A DNA stretch of 64,000 nucleotides from Triatoma infestans (GCA_011037195.1 JAAEAF010004367.1:1-64000); one strand, 5' to 3'. Positions 30,060 through 41,158 are shown, counted from the first letter of the stretch. Numbers and translations: made by a program. Notes: a model not told the origin generated them from the sequence alone.

Positions 30060-31330
30060 AACAACCACATAGAAATATCCCTGTTTACTGTCCCTAGCAA
30101 AATGTATTCCAAGTTCTTGGAGAAAAGATTAAGAAGAATTCTGTATAGTCAATATGCAAGATGACCAATATGAATTTAGAAACTGCAGATGCATACGGGA
30201 CCTTATATTTGTTTTACGCCAAATAAGCGAGAAGGTCCATAGATAAAATCAAGCAAATATGTATGTGCTTCGTAGAGGATATAGAAAAGGATATTTGATC
30301 GAGGTATAAATTGTGACATAATGGACTCTTTAGCCAGAAAAGGAGCGAACGAAGTTTTAAGAAAAGCTATAGAAAGCTTGTATCAAAGACAAGTAGTCCC
30401 AATGTCAAGGCAAAAAAAAGTAAAACGGTAAAAGGAACCGATCAAGACTTCATCCTAAGTCTGTTGCTGTTTTTAGCCGCTCTAGATTCGTCCTCCGATG
30501 ATGGCATAGAAAATGCTTTGCAATAGGTCACAATATGGTGACGCATGTACGTCTTAGCAAACGATATCATCGTACTCGCGAATATGATCTGAATATACTA
30601 CATAGAAAAAAACAAAACAAAAAAAATTAAGAAGATTAGAAACATAATATGATAATCAGCACCGGCAAAAAACCAAGGAAGGAGAAAAAGATGCGGATAA
30701 CAATAAATTGTAGAGAGATTGAGCAGGTCTCGAGTTTCAAATACCTAGCAGTGACGGTTACTGAGAGCGGAAGGTTAAAAGGAGGTAATTAATGCTAGAG
30801 TGGCCGCTGCGAGGAGGCTGTTCTACGCTATCAATAAAAAGTTCCTCAGCCAGAGAGAAGTAGCCAAGGATAAAAAAATGGGGCAGGCAGTGTACCGCTC
30901 CACTTTCGTGCCCCTTACGGGGGAATCTAATCGTAGTCGCCCTCAGGCCTCAGAGATGAGTTTCTTCGGACGTTTAAGTAACGACAGAGAGACCGGATCA
31001 GAAACAACACTACTATCAGAACCACGTTAAATGCGGAAACCGTTTCGTCATTAATGGAGAAGGCAGCTGATTTGGTTTTCGGCCATATAAGCAGAATGAG
31101 AAAGAGAGAGTTTCCTAGGAAGGATGGAGGCTATGAGTTCATGGCAGGCGACCCAGAGGAAGAAGAAGGATAAGTTGGCTGAATTATGTTAAAAAAGGAA
31201 CCAGAGGACGAGGAGTAGGATGGACAGAATCCAAAAAATTGTCGCTAGATAGAGACAGATGGCGGGTGGTCCTTTTGTCAAACCTCTATACCGCAAGATA
31301 GATCCTTCTTAGTAGAGGTCAGCACTAAGA
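30060..31330 (+). pseudogene. LINE reverse-transcriptase C-terminal region
   Basis: Plus-strand frames include EIEQVSSFKYLAVTVTESGR, then INARVAAARRLFYAINKK, and later RTTLNAETVSSLMEKAADLV and FGHISRMRKREFPR. These follow the RT thumb of CR1/RTE-like LINEs: FKYLG..T..G.. E I..RI..A..AF.., then L..W.GHI.RM...R.P. A remnant of an earlier RT segment (IKSSKYVC) appears near 30240. Many stops and shifts. The two closest relatives in the window are 31335-31960 and 44205-44900. Confidence 0.6.
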
Positions 31331-31334
31331 AGGA

Positions 31335-31960
31335 GAAGAAGATTAGCATGACTATTAACATTCAGAAAACAAAAAAATATGGAGGTTAGAAGCGCCAGGG
31401 GTCAACCACTGATTGTCCATATCATTTATGAGGTTTTGGAGCAGGGCGCAAATTTTAGATATTTGTGGGTAAACATTAATGAAGAATGCCGAATCTAATA
31501 AAGAGATTACTGAAAGAGTAGTGTCGGCCGGAAGAATATTCATTGTCTTAAAAAAAAAAAAAAAGGAAATAGACAATAGCACGAAAGGAACTGTATTTTT
31601 TTGTTTGCTATTTTTTATAATACTTAAATTCCAATACGGTTCCAGTACGGCAGAGAAGCGTAGGCTCCAACATCCAAACATCATAGCCAAATCCAAGCAG
31701 CAGAGATGCGCTTCCTTCGAAGGATAGAGAAAAAGACACAAAGTGATAGAATACGAAATGTAACAATTAGATTTCGGCCTGGACGTCAAATCTGTGGAAA
31801 AGATGTTGAGAGAATGCAGATTGAGTTGGTTCGGGGCTTGTGATAAGGATGGACGCAGGCCGGATAAGCAAAGGTATGCTTTGAGGCGAAAATGTATGGA
31901 CAAATGAGGCAGAGGAAGACCAAGAAAACTTAAATCATATTTAAGAGTAAATTTTAATCT
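31335..31960 (+). pseudogene. Second LINE reverse-transcriptase C-terminal fragment
   Basis: The plus strand encodes MTINIQKTK, later GANFRYLWVNIN and AEMRFLRRIEKKTQSDRIRN followed by VTIRF. The motif EMRFLRRI....RDRIRN is the region after the RT palm in CR1/RTE-like LINEs. The YGSETW-type box is replaced by YGSST. A poly(A) run at 31551-31565 and stops break it. The long open frame on the opposite strand (31355-31981) is a shadow. Confidence 0.6.
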
Positions 31961-31964
31961 TCCT

Positions 31965-32008
31965 TTAAATAATAATAACAATAATAATAATACTATGGTG
32001 AATGTAAA

Positions 32009-32039
<31 letters not shown>

Positions 32040-32480
32040 TAAAATAGAGGAAAACTATAAAGTTTGCAAAGATAAGAAGAATTACTAAGTTTGCAGTTGT
32101 AAAAAGGAAAACTTATTAAAAACTCTACTTTAATCTAAACAAAAAAAAAAAAAAATATCTTCAGAAACAAAAGAGGGATATAATTGTGAAGGAGATACAA
32201 AGTGTGGCTTTCATTAATTAAAATTAACACAGAGATGTTTCACAACATGCAGCACTATAATAAGAAGTAGATATTTGGACTAACGCAATCTTCTGTAAGA
32301 CAGTCTATAACTTGCATAGCAAGGGGAATATTATAAAAAAAAAAAAAAAAAATTTAAATAATTTGTCTTATTTACAGAAGAGAAAATAATAGGACTATAT
32401 ATTTGAGTTAGTAAAGGATATTTTAAACGAAATTGATACGAGTAAATTGCGAAAAATCATATTTATATATAAATATATAT
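31965..32480. other. No gene; microsatellites
   Basis: (ATA)n/(AAT)n tracts at 31967-32040 and A runs. Nothing else recognised. Confidence 0.5.
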
Positions 32481-32489
32481 AATAAAAGT

Positions 32490-32860
32490 AATAAAAATTA
32501 TAATAAAAGTAAAATGGTACATCTGATTGAAAAAATTTTTTTGACAGATAACTTACTGTCAGATCCCATTGTTATACCTAAAAGGAATATCAAGTTTCAA
32601 CTTTCTACGATTTTTCGTTTTTGAGGTATGCTGTTCACATATATACACGTTCCTTGCGGATAGCAAGGAACTAATATGATGTGGGATATTATGCCATCAC
32701 AATGGATTTTTCTCGGAAACCTTCGGGTTTGATGCGCGATTGTAGTACCTAAATGGAATACCATATTTGAGCTTGCTGTGATTTTTGGTTTTTGGCATAT
32801 TTTATATATATATTACACACACACACACACATAATACTCAATATTATTAGTATTACTCAA
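32490..32860 (-). repeat. Repeat D, minus strand, fragment
   Basis: GACAGATAACTTACTGTCAG, TATCAAGTTTCAACTTTCTA and GAGGTATGCTGTTCACATAT are D landmarks in reverse. A second diverged piece follows at 32690-32815. A (CA)n tract ends it. Confidence 0.65.
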
Positions 32861-32864
32861 TATT

Positions 32865-33010
32865 AAAGACGGTGTTGTCCCCCAGCATCGTGATAAAAAA
32901 TGGGAAGCTACAGTTACTAGCGCCCTAGGAAGCGAAGCTCGGAAATAAATGGTGTGGGACTGCGGTGTGCTTTACCGCACGCCCCCTCCTATAAATTGAC
33001 GCCGTCTATA
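32865..33010 (+). repeat. SINE S2, 5'-truncated
   Basis: Matches the body of the S2 copy at 33558-33790 (GGGAAGCTACAGTTACTAGC, GAAGCTCGGAAATAAATGGT, CCGCACGCCCCCTCC, GCCGTCTA). The tRNA-like head is missing. Confidence 0.7.
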
Positions 33011-33164
33011 TATATATATACAGTCGCAGCCCATTCGCTAAAAACATTGGATTTTAAACGAAAACTTCTGACGTCTGATCAGAAGGTGATACTTAAATAT
33101 TACAGTATCAAAATAAATAATTGGAACATATTTTTTGGGATGGAGTGAGAATGCCTTTTTTTGC

Positions 33165-33290
33165 TTTTTTAATTTAAGGCGCGTCAACATCTATGGGTTA
33201 CTGGCGCCCGGAGCCTTTACAGTGCACTGCCGACCTCCGGGAACAGTGTTCTTTCGTTACAGACAACACTGTCCATCATCGGATGGATAG
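33165..33290 (-). repeat. SINE S1, 5'-truncated
   Basis: Carries the 3' half of S1 in reverse (TTTAATTTAAGGCGCGTCAA, ACTGGCGCCCGGAGCC, CAGACAACACTGTCCATC). The tRNA-like head is absent. Confidence 0.75.
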
Positions 33291-33555
33291 ATTAATGGGG
33301 CGCTCCAATCGCTGCTTTTCAGCTTGATGTACTTGGAAGTAAGGACTAGTGCTGCTCACTCCTGCTGGAAAATTATTCTCTTCCGATACTCTAAACTCAA
33401 GTAAAGCAAAGCAAAAATCAACAAAAATGTATACCAGTTGAATTGGATCAACCTGCCAGTTGCCACGAATTCATAATGAATAACCTCTTACTTCATAACC
33501 TATACTTCAACGTCTCTTTTTCCCCGAAATTGGCCCAGGTTATTGTGGGATTTGT
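33291..33555. other. No gene seen
   Basis: No recognised feature; may be flank of the two SINEs. Confidence 0.3.
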
Positions 33556-33557
33556 CC

Positions 33558-33790
33558 ATATGCGTTAGTTTAATGGCTAGCGCACACACCTTTCATGCGA
33601 GAAATTAGGGTTCGATTCCCGTGAGAGTAAAGTCGGTGTTGACCCAGCAGCATCGTGGTAACAAGTGGGAAGCTACAGTTAGTAGCGCCCTAGGTAGTGA
33701 AGCTCGGAAATAAACTGTGTGGGAACTGTGGTGTGCTTACCGCACGCTCCACCCCACCCTATTCAAATCGCCGTCTAGCAAGCCTTGGCC
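33558..33790 (+). repeat. SINE S2, tRNA-derived
   Basis: Head: A-box TAGTTTAATGG at 33566-33576 and B-box GGTTCGATTCC at 33609-33619, spaced as in a tRNA gene, with a loop CTTTCATGCGAG like an anticodon arm. It then runs into an unrelated body ending CCGCACGCTCCACCCC and GCCGTCTAGCAAGCC. Because the tRNA part lacks a closing acceptor stem it is a SINE, not a tRNA gene. Confidence 0.75.
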
Positions 33791-34560
33791 CTTCATGGGT
33801 TGTTGCGCCATAGGGTTTTATTGTGGATTTTACGTTACAGTAGATCCACATTACATCACAGCTGACAATTCTTAAAGAAAAAATGAATTGTCGATGAAAT
33901 CTTCAAGGTGTTTCGCGGCTAGTTGAATACGATTCTGAGCTTAGCTCGGTTGTTGCCTTGCGCTGTACTTGGCTATAGTTTCTTTGAATGCTAGTTTCAT
34001 ATAAAGATCCTCACCAAATCTATATACACATCCAATTAAAGTACTAAAAATCATTGTAGGATTCTTTACAGTCTACACAGTACAAATATTCTACAAACTT
34101 GGCATTTTTACTAAATGTTTACTTATCTTCAATTTTATATCGATAGGAGAATTTAAATTTAATAAAATGACTTTTTTAACGAAAGCACATTATGCCACTC
34201 ACCATCTAAACTTGTTTGAATTAACTTTCTCGGATAAAAGTTACAGATCTCTCTCTCTCTGTATTCGTAGTTTGTGTACAAAATTTACATTTGTTTACAT
34301 ACGTCTATTTAGGCTAGCCATAAAAAAAAGAAGAAAAAAAGTACGGATTATAACTAAATGGAATTAGCGGCAAGAACTTCTATTAAGTATAAACAAAGCA
34401 TATAGCGGCATTTTAAATTTAGAACTAACTGATATATGTTCTCATTCAATTATTCCAGAATAATGTTTCAGTTAATGGTGATACATCTACATCTGTGCAG
34501 TTAACTATATTGAGATTTTGCTGCACGGTTCTTGTCTTCTTCTGCGCTTTTTCTTTATGT
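33791..34560. other. No gene seen
   Basis: AT-rich flank. The ORF at 34167-34367 shows no domain. Confidence 0.4.
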
Positions 34561-34564
34561 AATA

Positions 34565-35703
34565 CGAGGCATGTCCAGTAAGCGGCGTCATCTGTTATCT
34601 CGTTTGGAAGGGAAAAACTCCGGTTGAGGTTTATAATGAGGTAAAACAACTGCATATGGTGATAAAGCTATGAATCATACGAGTTATTCAAGCGGTGTCG
34701 CGAGTTTAAAAACGGTTGTACGTCTGTGCATGATGATCAGAGGAGCGGAAGACCTTCAATTGTGACTGACGAAATTGTGGGAAAAATCGAAAATCCGCTC
34801 CGTGACGATCGCAGATTGACTGTGGATGAACTTTCTGCGATGTTTCCGCTAATCTCCAGATCTCTACTACACGAAACCATCACAGAAACCCTCGGATATC
34901 GGAAACTGTCCGCGAGGTGGGTCCCAAACAGCCTATCAGACCAACACAAGTTGAATCGAGTGAGGCAGGGCAAGAGTTTTTGAGACGCTACAAACTCCAT
35001 GGAGATAAATTTCTCCGCTCCATCATTACTGGAGATGAAACTTGGGTTGCACACTACACACCTGAAACCAAAAGGCAGTCTCAACAGTGGCGTCACACCT
35101 CTTCACCCTCCGCCAAAAAGTTCAAAACCACAATTTCAGCCAAGAAAATCATGGCATCCGTGTTTTGAGACTGGCAAGGCATAATTTTAATTGAATATAT
35201 GCCTCAAGGGGAGACCATCAACTCTGCAAGATACTGTGAGACCCTAAAAAAATTGCGGAGGGCGTTCAGAACAAAAGGAGAGGCATGCTGACAAAGGGAG
35301 TCTGCCTGCTGCACGACAATGGCAGACCACACACGGCCAACGCCACGAAGGAACTGCTTGCCTCGTTTAAATGGGATGTCCTGAACCATCCCGCGCATTC
35401 CCCTGACCTAGCACCTTCAGATTACTATCTCTTTACCTCCCTGAAGCTGCACATGGGTGGAAAAAGGTTTTCAACCGACGAGGAGGCGGAGAAGTGGACG
35501 AAGGGGTGTTGGCGGGAAACTACTTCGAGGAAGGCATCAAAAAATTAATACCCTGGTTCACCACCTGCATTGAGAGGAATGGTGACTATGTCGAAAAATA
35601 GCTTACATATGTACTAATGTAACCAGGTAATTTTTTTGTTCAAATAAAAATTTTTGTAACCTACAAAAATTCAGTACACTTACTTACTACTGGACATGCT
35701 TCG
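34565..35703 (+). mobile_element. Mariner element, TA target, complete length
   Basis: Terminal inverted repeats: CGAGGCATGTCCAGTAAG from 34565 and, inverted, at 35685-35703 (CTTACT..ACTGGACATGCTTCG, with a few mismatches). TA dinucleotides lie outside both ends (34563-34564 and 35704-35705). The 1139-bp length and single transposase ORF position fit a mariner. The subfamily is not resolved from sequence alone. Confidence 0.85.
34680..35601 (+). pseudogene. Mariner transposase, D,D34D, dead
   Basis: The transposase cuts and pastes the element at TA sites. Seen in order: an HTH-side segment ELFKRCREFKNGCTSVHDDQ, RSGRPSIVTDEIVGKIE, the first catalytic Asp in GDETW (35034-35036), the second in HDNGRPH (35315-35317), and the third in SPDLAPSDYYLF (35420-35422), with exactly 34 residues between the last two. 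It ends NGDYVEK and a stop at 35599. The N-terminus before 34680 is unreadable. It is split over three frames by at least three frameshifts (before 34985, before 35285, after 35470), and TGA at 35166 replaces an expected Trp. All three catalytic Asp codons are still present. Confidence 0.85.
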
Positions 35704-35705
35704 TA

Positions 35706-35935
35706 GTAACGAATTCTTTAGAACTGCCGTGTACTTATTATATTTTTGTAAAGACCTGTCACTTTTGTTTAATTTTTTTTTTTTTCCCCGAATAATAGAA
35801 TTTTGGGGACTTCTGAGAGTGATTGAAAATCACATTTGCTTCATTTGTCACATATTTAGACTTTCTCCCAAAGTGATATATTAATATTTTTATCGTCCAT
35901 ATATTATAATAATAAAAATAATTAAATGTGTTGCC
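35706..35935. other. No gene seen
   Basis: AT-rich, with a T run at 35773-35784. No recognised feature. Confidence 0.4.
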
Positions 35936-35939
35936 AGAA

Positions 35940-36243
35940 TTACGTTTGAAGAAGATCGTATCAAATTTTTGAAATTTAATTTTCAACAGAAAAAAGAAAA
36001 CAAGTTTTGAGTCCCCTGAGAACGAGAAAAAAAAAGGTTTTCAATGATTGGTCTGTGTGTGTGTTAAAATATCTCAACTTTTTTCAGTTATTTAACGATT
36101 TTCTTGAAAATGGTGGTAACGATTTTTTTTTTTTTTTTTTTTTTGACTTTGTATACTTTCTAAACACATAAATAACATCACTTTTATTTGAAACAGTTAT
36201 CCAGGAATATTAATTTTTGGGGGGATTCTGAGGGAATTGAAGC
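35940..36243 (+). repeat. Repeat D, plus strand, interrupted by H1
   Basis: Landmarks: TTTTGAGTCCCCTGAG, TTAACGATTTTCTTGAAAATG, ATCACTTTTATTTGAAACAG and TTTTTGGGGGGATTCTG. D resumes after the H1 fold-back at 37683 (CTCTAAAGTACCACTTC), as expected if H1 inserted into D. Confidence 0.65.
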
Positions 36244-36297
36244 GTAATGCTTTACATCAGAGATATTTTCCATGATAGCCTGCTTCTTTTTTGTGGT

Positions 36298-36335
36298 CAT
36301 CGACTGGTTTCGGGCGTTCGCCCATTATTAGGATG
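36298..36335 (-). ncRNA. Hammerhead-like core, H1, damaged
   Basis: Minus strand: CATC, CTAATAA, stem II GGGC/GCCC, GAAACCAGTC and GATG. G5 and G8 are changed to A. All pairing regions are kept. Confidence 0.45.
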
Positions 36336-37559
36336 CTTTTTGTCAAACAGTGTGATAACATAGATTTGCACAGAACAAATTTCATTGATACACTGGTTTT
36401 AACAAGTATTTTTGTTAGGAACTAACCAGGTTAATGTGATGTAATGGTGTGATATGTATTTTATGTTTGTAGTAGCACGAGCGGTGTAGTATAAGGGCTT
36501 GTAAGTATGTTTGAGATCGAAGTAATAAGAATAATTAAGAAATCTCACTGCCTTTAAAATAGCTATATTCTCTAAGAGAAATTAAGTTACTTTAGATTAT
36601 CCAATAATAAGCTTATAAATTAACTGGAATAAACTCTTATGTTATAACTCAAAACTAATGCGTCCTCCTTGATTTCTAGAACAAGTCTCTTAATAAATGA
36701 TCTAGAATAAGGGCAATGTTTAAGAGAGCGATTCCTGAAGCGTTCTGTTCTGGTTTTGGAAGCAGAATGCAGACTGTTGTTGTTTGAAGGTAGAGTACAG
36801 ACTGTCTGAAGGAATGCTCTCTTAATAAAGCAGTTGGCCAAGTGGCATTGTATTAAATTTTGTGCCTTTGTTTCCCTACTAGTAATGACCCCAATTTACA
36901 GTACCTGTCTCTAAAATACACTCTTTTTGAAGGTAAATTCACAGTTTAATATATTAACAAAATTAGATTTTTGATTCTATAAAATATTCGAAACTATTTT
37001 TAAAAACTATTATTTTTCTATTTCGTTCTATGTGATGGATGCAAGAAACATAGAAATATATTGATTTATAAAAAAAAAAATCAAAATGAACAGAAAATGC
37101 AAGCTTGCTCGCAAAAAGGGTACACACAGGTATAAGAGAACAGTTATGGAAGAGTTGATTAACCTTTATGGCATTGTACTACCCCCTTCTCCTCACAGGG
37201 GAGGAACTGACGGACAAAAGAGAAGATTCTTTTCAAGACAGACTTGTTCTAGAAATCAAGGAGGGCGCATTAGTTTTGAGTTATAACATAAGAGTTTATT
37301 CCAGTTAATTTATAAGCTTATTATTGTGATAATCTAAAGTAACTTAATTTCTCTTAGAGAATATAGCTATTTTAAAGGCAGTGAGATTTCTTAATTATTC
37401 TTATTACTTCTATCTCAAACATACTTACAAGCCCTTTTACTACACCGCTCGTGCTACTACAAACATAAAATACACATCACACAATTACATTACATTAAGA
37501 GAGGGGGTTCGTTGATACATGAATGGGAAAAGCAAAGCTATGTTACTGTTTGACAAACG

Positions 37560-37600
37560 TATCCTGATGATGGGCAAACGCCCGAAACAACTGGTCGATG
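37560..37600 (+). ncRNA. Hammerhead ribozyme, H1, core intact
   Basis: TATC at 37560-37563 pairs with GATG at 37597-37600 (one G-U). CTGATGA is at 37564-37570, stem II GGGC/GCCC within 37571-37583, GAA at 37584-37586, stem III AC..GT with a 5-nt loop at 37587-37595, and C17 at 37596. All conserved bases are present. It lies on the inner side of a long inverted arm, so its fold would compete with the fold-back. Confidence 0.65.
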
Positions 37601-37754
37601 ACCACAAAAAGAACCAGGCTATCACGGAAAATATCTCTGATGCTTTCCAGCTCTGCGGAACCAACCACAACAGTTATGCTTTTTCTCTAAAGTACCACTT
37701 CAAAATAGGGTATTGTTTTAAACTCCCCTTATTAATGTGCATTATTATTATTAT

Positions 37755-37965
37755 TATTTGCCTGTGGGGAGGGATAAAATCCTACGCTATCCAAAACCCC
37801 GCTGGGGCCATATAGCTACCCCTAGAAATAAAACAACAACAAACCGGGTCTAGAACAAATACCAGACCCGGGTCTAATCTATCAAAGATTCACCGCAGTC
37901 CAAACAAATCGGACAATAACTTTAAGGGGTAAGAACCTAAGCTTCTACAGACATGCAGGCTAGAG
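37755..37965 (-). pseudogene. LINE C ORF2 3' end fragment
   Basis: Antisense of AACCTAAGCTTCTACAGACA through CAAAACCCCGCTGGGGCCAT. It matches 38240-38450 and, on the plus strand, 49620-49820. A preceding (ATT)n tract at 37740-37758 is the 3' tail. It stops where LTR L5 sequence begins. Confidence 0.6.
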
Positions 37966-38195
37966 TGGGGAGAACCTGTATATAAGCCAGTGAGAGATCT
38001 AGACATCTATCTATCAGATTCAACCATATACATCGCATCATGTCATATCTCTACTCCCACCTTTTATTCTATAAAATCATTACAAGTCCAGTGCAGTTTG
38101 TGTAAACTTATAGCTATATTATAACAGTGTCTTCATATCTCGTCTAATTAATTAATCCCAATTTCTCTCCTCATCAATTCCATTATATTGAGCTA
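37966..38195 (+). mobile_element. LTR L5, 5'-truncated
   Basis: Matches the L5 LTR at 15272-15829 from GCAGGCTAGAGTGG (with TATATAAG box) through ATCAATTCCATTATA. The first 60-70 bp of the LTR are missing. No PBS or internal region follows. It sits between two LINE C pieces. Confidence 0.65.
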
Positions 38196-38219
38196 GCTGC
38201 ATCTTTACGTATTTGAGAT

Positions 38220-38775
38220 ACATTCACACACCGGGTATTCTTATTTATCTGTGTGGATGGACCAAACCCTACGCTATCCAAAGCCTCACTGGGCCCATAT
38301 CGCTACCTCAAGAAAAACACCAACAAACCGGGTCTAGAACAAATACTTCAGACCCAGGTTTAATCCATCAAAGATTCACCACAGTCCAAACAAATCGGAA
38401 AATAACTATAAGGGGAAATAACCTAAGCTTCTACAGACATCCTGTTCCGACCAAAGATCTTGAACCTAATTTCCTCACAACCCAAGCGATCTGTCATAAG
38501 ATGGATGGATGGGTGTTTCCTCCTCTGTTTTACAGACTCTACAAAATGGATCCGGCATAAAGCCCCATTACGTAGAGATGTCTCCTTAAACCACAATGTC
38601 CAGTAAGGGAACCAACCAAATGCCTAAGAGAGTTCCGTGAAAGACACAGCAACTTCTCGCTAATAGCCGTTTCTGGAACCGCCCCCCCCCCCCACCGAAA
38701 TGAGCATCTTAGAATGCCGACAACCAACTGTGCTCATCCATAAGGATGAATGCTGTGATGTTGTCCATGACTGGA
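38220..38775 (-). pseudogene. LINE C ORF2 RNase H tail and C-terminus
   Basis: The antisense frame (38539-38727) has LCLSRNSLRHLVGSLTGHCG and LRRHLYVMGLYAGSIL, the tether ahead of the Cys-His knuckle (compare LVGSLTGHCGLRGHLYIMGL at 49460-49520). The RNase H side lies at 38690-38775. A C run at 38684-38695 breaks the frame. Confidence 0.65.
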
Positions 38776-38879
38776 AGCCAGAAGACACACCAACAGCAGG
38801 ACCAATGAAAGTGAGAGAATTAGAAAGGAATACATTTAAAATCATTGATAGAATTTCAAATTTTAATGAAATTTGGTTA

Positions 38880-39290
38880 ACCAAAAGGACTAGTTTATAG
38901 AATTTTCTCAAAAATCGCTACACAAAATTTTCTTTTGAAATGATTACTATTCAATAAAAAAAAGTTATCACTTTTATTTGAAACGATTTTCCGAAAAGCA
39001 AATTATTTTCTGAATTTTGGGGGGGGGGGGGGTTGTCAGTTTCATTTAAATTAAAAATTGCATTATATTTTTTTGTTTTTTGATGGAAGACACTACACAC
39101 AAGTCCGCTCAGTTATACAAATATAACCTTCAATCCTTTTTAGTTTCTCGTACTCTAAGAGGAAGTATTGTAATCGTGTCAAATTTTCGATATCCAGTTT
39201 TCACCGGAAATATCCGTTTTGAGATCCCCTGAGTCCAAAAAAGTGGTTTTTAGCAAATGGTCTATGTGTGTGTATGTATGTATGTGAACA
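38880..39290 (+). repeat. Repeat D, plus strand, interrupted by an RTE-like LINE
   Basis: 38880-39060 is a diverged D block; 39145-39290 is a good D start (GTACTCTAAGAGGAAGTATT, TGTCAAATTTTCGATATCC, GAGATCCCCTGAGTCC, TTTTTAGCAAATGGTC). It continues at 40099 (GTGAACAGCATAGCTTAAAA). Confidence 0.7.
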
Positions 39291-40098
39291 TCATCATCAA
39301 TGGCACTACAGCCCACTAACGGGCCATGGGCCTCCTCATGCAGAAATTTCCGCCAGTTTTCCCTGCTCTGTGCAGCTGCCTTCCAGTTGCTCGTGCCAAG
39401 GATGACTGCGGCATCCTTTCTTACTCCCTCTGACTATCTCAGCTTAGGTCATCCTATATGCCTCTTGCCTTCCAGCTTCTCCTCTTCAGTCTTTTTTGCT
39501 ATTCGGCTATCTTCCATCCTCGCAAGGTGTCCAGCCCAGCGCAACCTTAGCTTTACAAATTTTACCATATCTGGTTCCCTGTACAGACTCTTTATTTCCT
39601 GGTTCGTCCTTCTTCTCCAGTCTGACCGCCCCGTTAAGTCTTCTTCATCTTTTTTTGAGAGAGTCCAGGTTTCCGATCCGTAAGTTACGATCGCTTGGAT
39701 TAGTATCTTGTAGAGAGTGATCTTTGAGCTTCTACTTACTAGACTACTCCTAAGGTGTCGCTGTGTGCCAAAGTAGCATCTGTTAGCGAGAAGGATCAAT
39801 CTTTTAATTTCCTTCGATATATCGTTAACTTCGCAAACTAGCGATCCTAACTATACGAAGCTCTTAACTTTTTCAAATTTGCATGGGCCCAAAAAAGATC
39901 TCTGGGAAGTGGCCACCTTCAATGCACATATATTTGGTTTTGGATAGATTTATCCTTAAACCCTTTTTTCTGCTGTAGACTTTAGTTTAAGGAAAGCTTC
40001 TTCCAGTGCTCTACGCGATCTAGCAATGATGTCTATATAGTCTGCGTAACCTAATACTTGCTGCCAGTCTGTTGAATATTGTGCCAGTAGTCTGGATA
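39291..40098 (-). pseudogene. RTE-like LINE, 5'-truncated, in repeat D, 10-bp TSD
   Basis: TATGTGAACA lies at 39281-39290 and 40099-40108. Antisense reading gives the RT active-site strand as GYADYIDIIARS (usual YADD, second Asp changed to Tyr), then NRCYFGTQRHLRSSL, IVTYGSETWTLSKKDEEDL, RTNQEIKSLYREPDMVKF and LRLRWAGHLARMEDSRIAKK. The 3' end is TTGATGATGATG in sense, a short repeated tail typical of RTE-clade elements. The product would be an endonuclease/reverse transcriptase; only the RT palm end and C-terminus remain. Frameshifts are present between 39800 and 39890. Confidence 0.8.
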
Positions 40099-40650
40099 TA
40101 TGTGAACAGCATAGCTTAAAAACGAAAAACCGTAGAAAGTTGAAACTATGGGTATCACCATGTGATCTGACACTACGTTATCTGTCAATATTCCTCAACC
40201 GGAAGTACCATTTTACTAGTCTTTTTTTTTTTTTTACTTTTTTTGCGATTTTCTCAAAAAATGGCTCCGACGATTTTCTTGAAACTCCGTATATAAACTA
40301 CACATACAATGTTGTACAACTTTTATTTAAAACATTTTTCTGGGAAAATTCATTTAAGGGCACTTTTGAGGTGGAGGGTGGGGTTAGATTTTTCTCTAAA
40401 GTGCCCCATCATGGTTGATTATATAATTCTATCATTAAAACAAAATTAATTAGAAATAAATAGATGGCCAAAATTCCAAGTTTTAAGGAAATTAGTAAAA
40501 CGGAAGTGCGCTTTTACTTAACAGTTTTTTTTTTCCGTTTTCAATGAATGTTATTAAATCAGGTACACAAACTATAAAATTTGTCAATTATAATTTTGAG
40601 AATTGTACTAAGAGAAAGTTGTGTGAGTGTTTCACACCAGATTTTTTTTT
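40099..40650 (+). repeat. Repeat D, plus strand, continuation
   Basis: GATTTTCTCAAAAAATGGCT, ATTTTTCTGGGAAAATTCAT, GGAAGTGCGCTTTTACTTAA and GTTGTGTGAGTGTTTCACAC in order, ending with the usual T run after CACACCAGA. Short ORFs are by chance. Confidence 0.75.
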
Positions 40651-41127
40651 TTTTTTTTTTATTAAATTATATCTCTGAATACACTATATTTATGTATATT
40701 TTGAGTTTATACATGAAACGTGTAACTGGATAAATATACTCGTATAAAAAAATAAAGAGACATTTTTTTTCATCTTTTTATCTAGGAGATTAATAGAAAA
40801 AATACATTTCCGTGATCACGTTCAATAGTATGACACGATCTTTGTATTTACTTTTAGAATCACTAAGTACTAAGAGAAAATACATAATAAAAGAACCAAA
40901 TTTTAAATGAACTGGGGATATCTACCACTTTATCCAAAGTTTTTAGTTTATTCAAGGAGATATTTTTGTATAAAAGTATATTTTTGATGGGGGATAAAGA
41001 AGGCTGTCTGTTGCACAGAGGCGGCACTCCCCACCCCATCCGCCCCCCATTAAATATTCTGATAAAAACTTTTTAGATTATACCATCATCTTATTTTAAT
41101 ATTAAAATCCCAATAACGATTTATTAC

Positions 41128-41158
<31 letters not shown>

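Larger units (their letters stand above)
36254..37672. mobile_element. Large H1 fold-back, about 1.4 kb, with 10-bp TSD
   Basis: GTAATGCTTT (36244-36253) and GTTATGCTTT (37673-37682) flank it, with one mismatch. The ends are H1 (ACATCAGAGATATTTTCC and CTGCGGAACCAACCACAAC). Inside, arms of roughly 400-500 bp are nearly perfect inverted copies (TAGTAGCACGAGCGGTGTAG, ATCTCACTGCCTTTAAAATA, TTAACTGGAATAAACTCTTA and inverses). The loop, about 36720-37130, is single-copy and shows no coding domain. The high identity of the arms suggests recent origin or gene conversion. Confidence 0.8.

Noticed and set aside
31355..31981. 208-codon open frame on the minus strand, the longest in the window
   Set aside because: It is antisense to a LINE reverse-transcriptase relic whose plus-strand residues (AEMRFLRRI...DRIRN) match a known family. 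The minus product shows no domain and contains a poly-Phe run from the A tract.
33558..33632. tRNA gene
   Set aside because: tRNA-like head of SINE S2; the same body occurs without a head at 32865.
36620..37286. ORFs of 66-73 codons in the loop and arms of the fold-back
   Set aside because: They mirror each other because of the inverted arms and lack domains.
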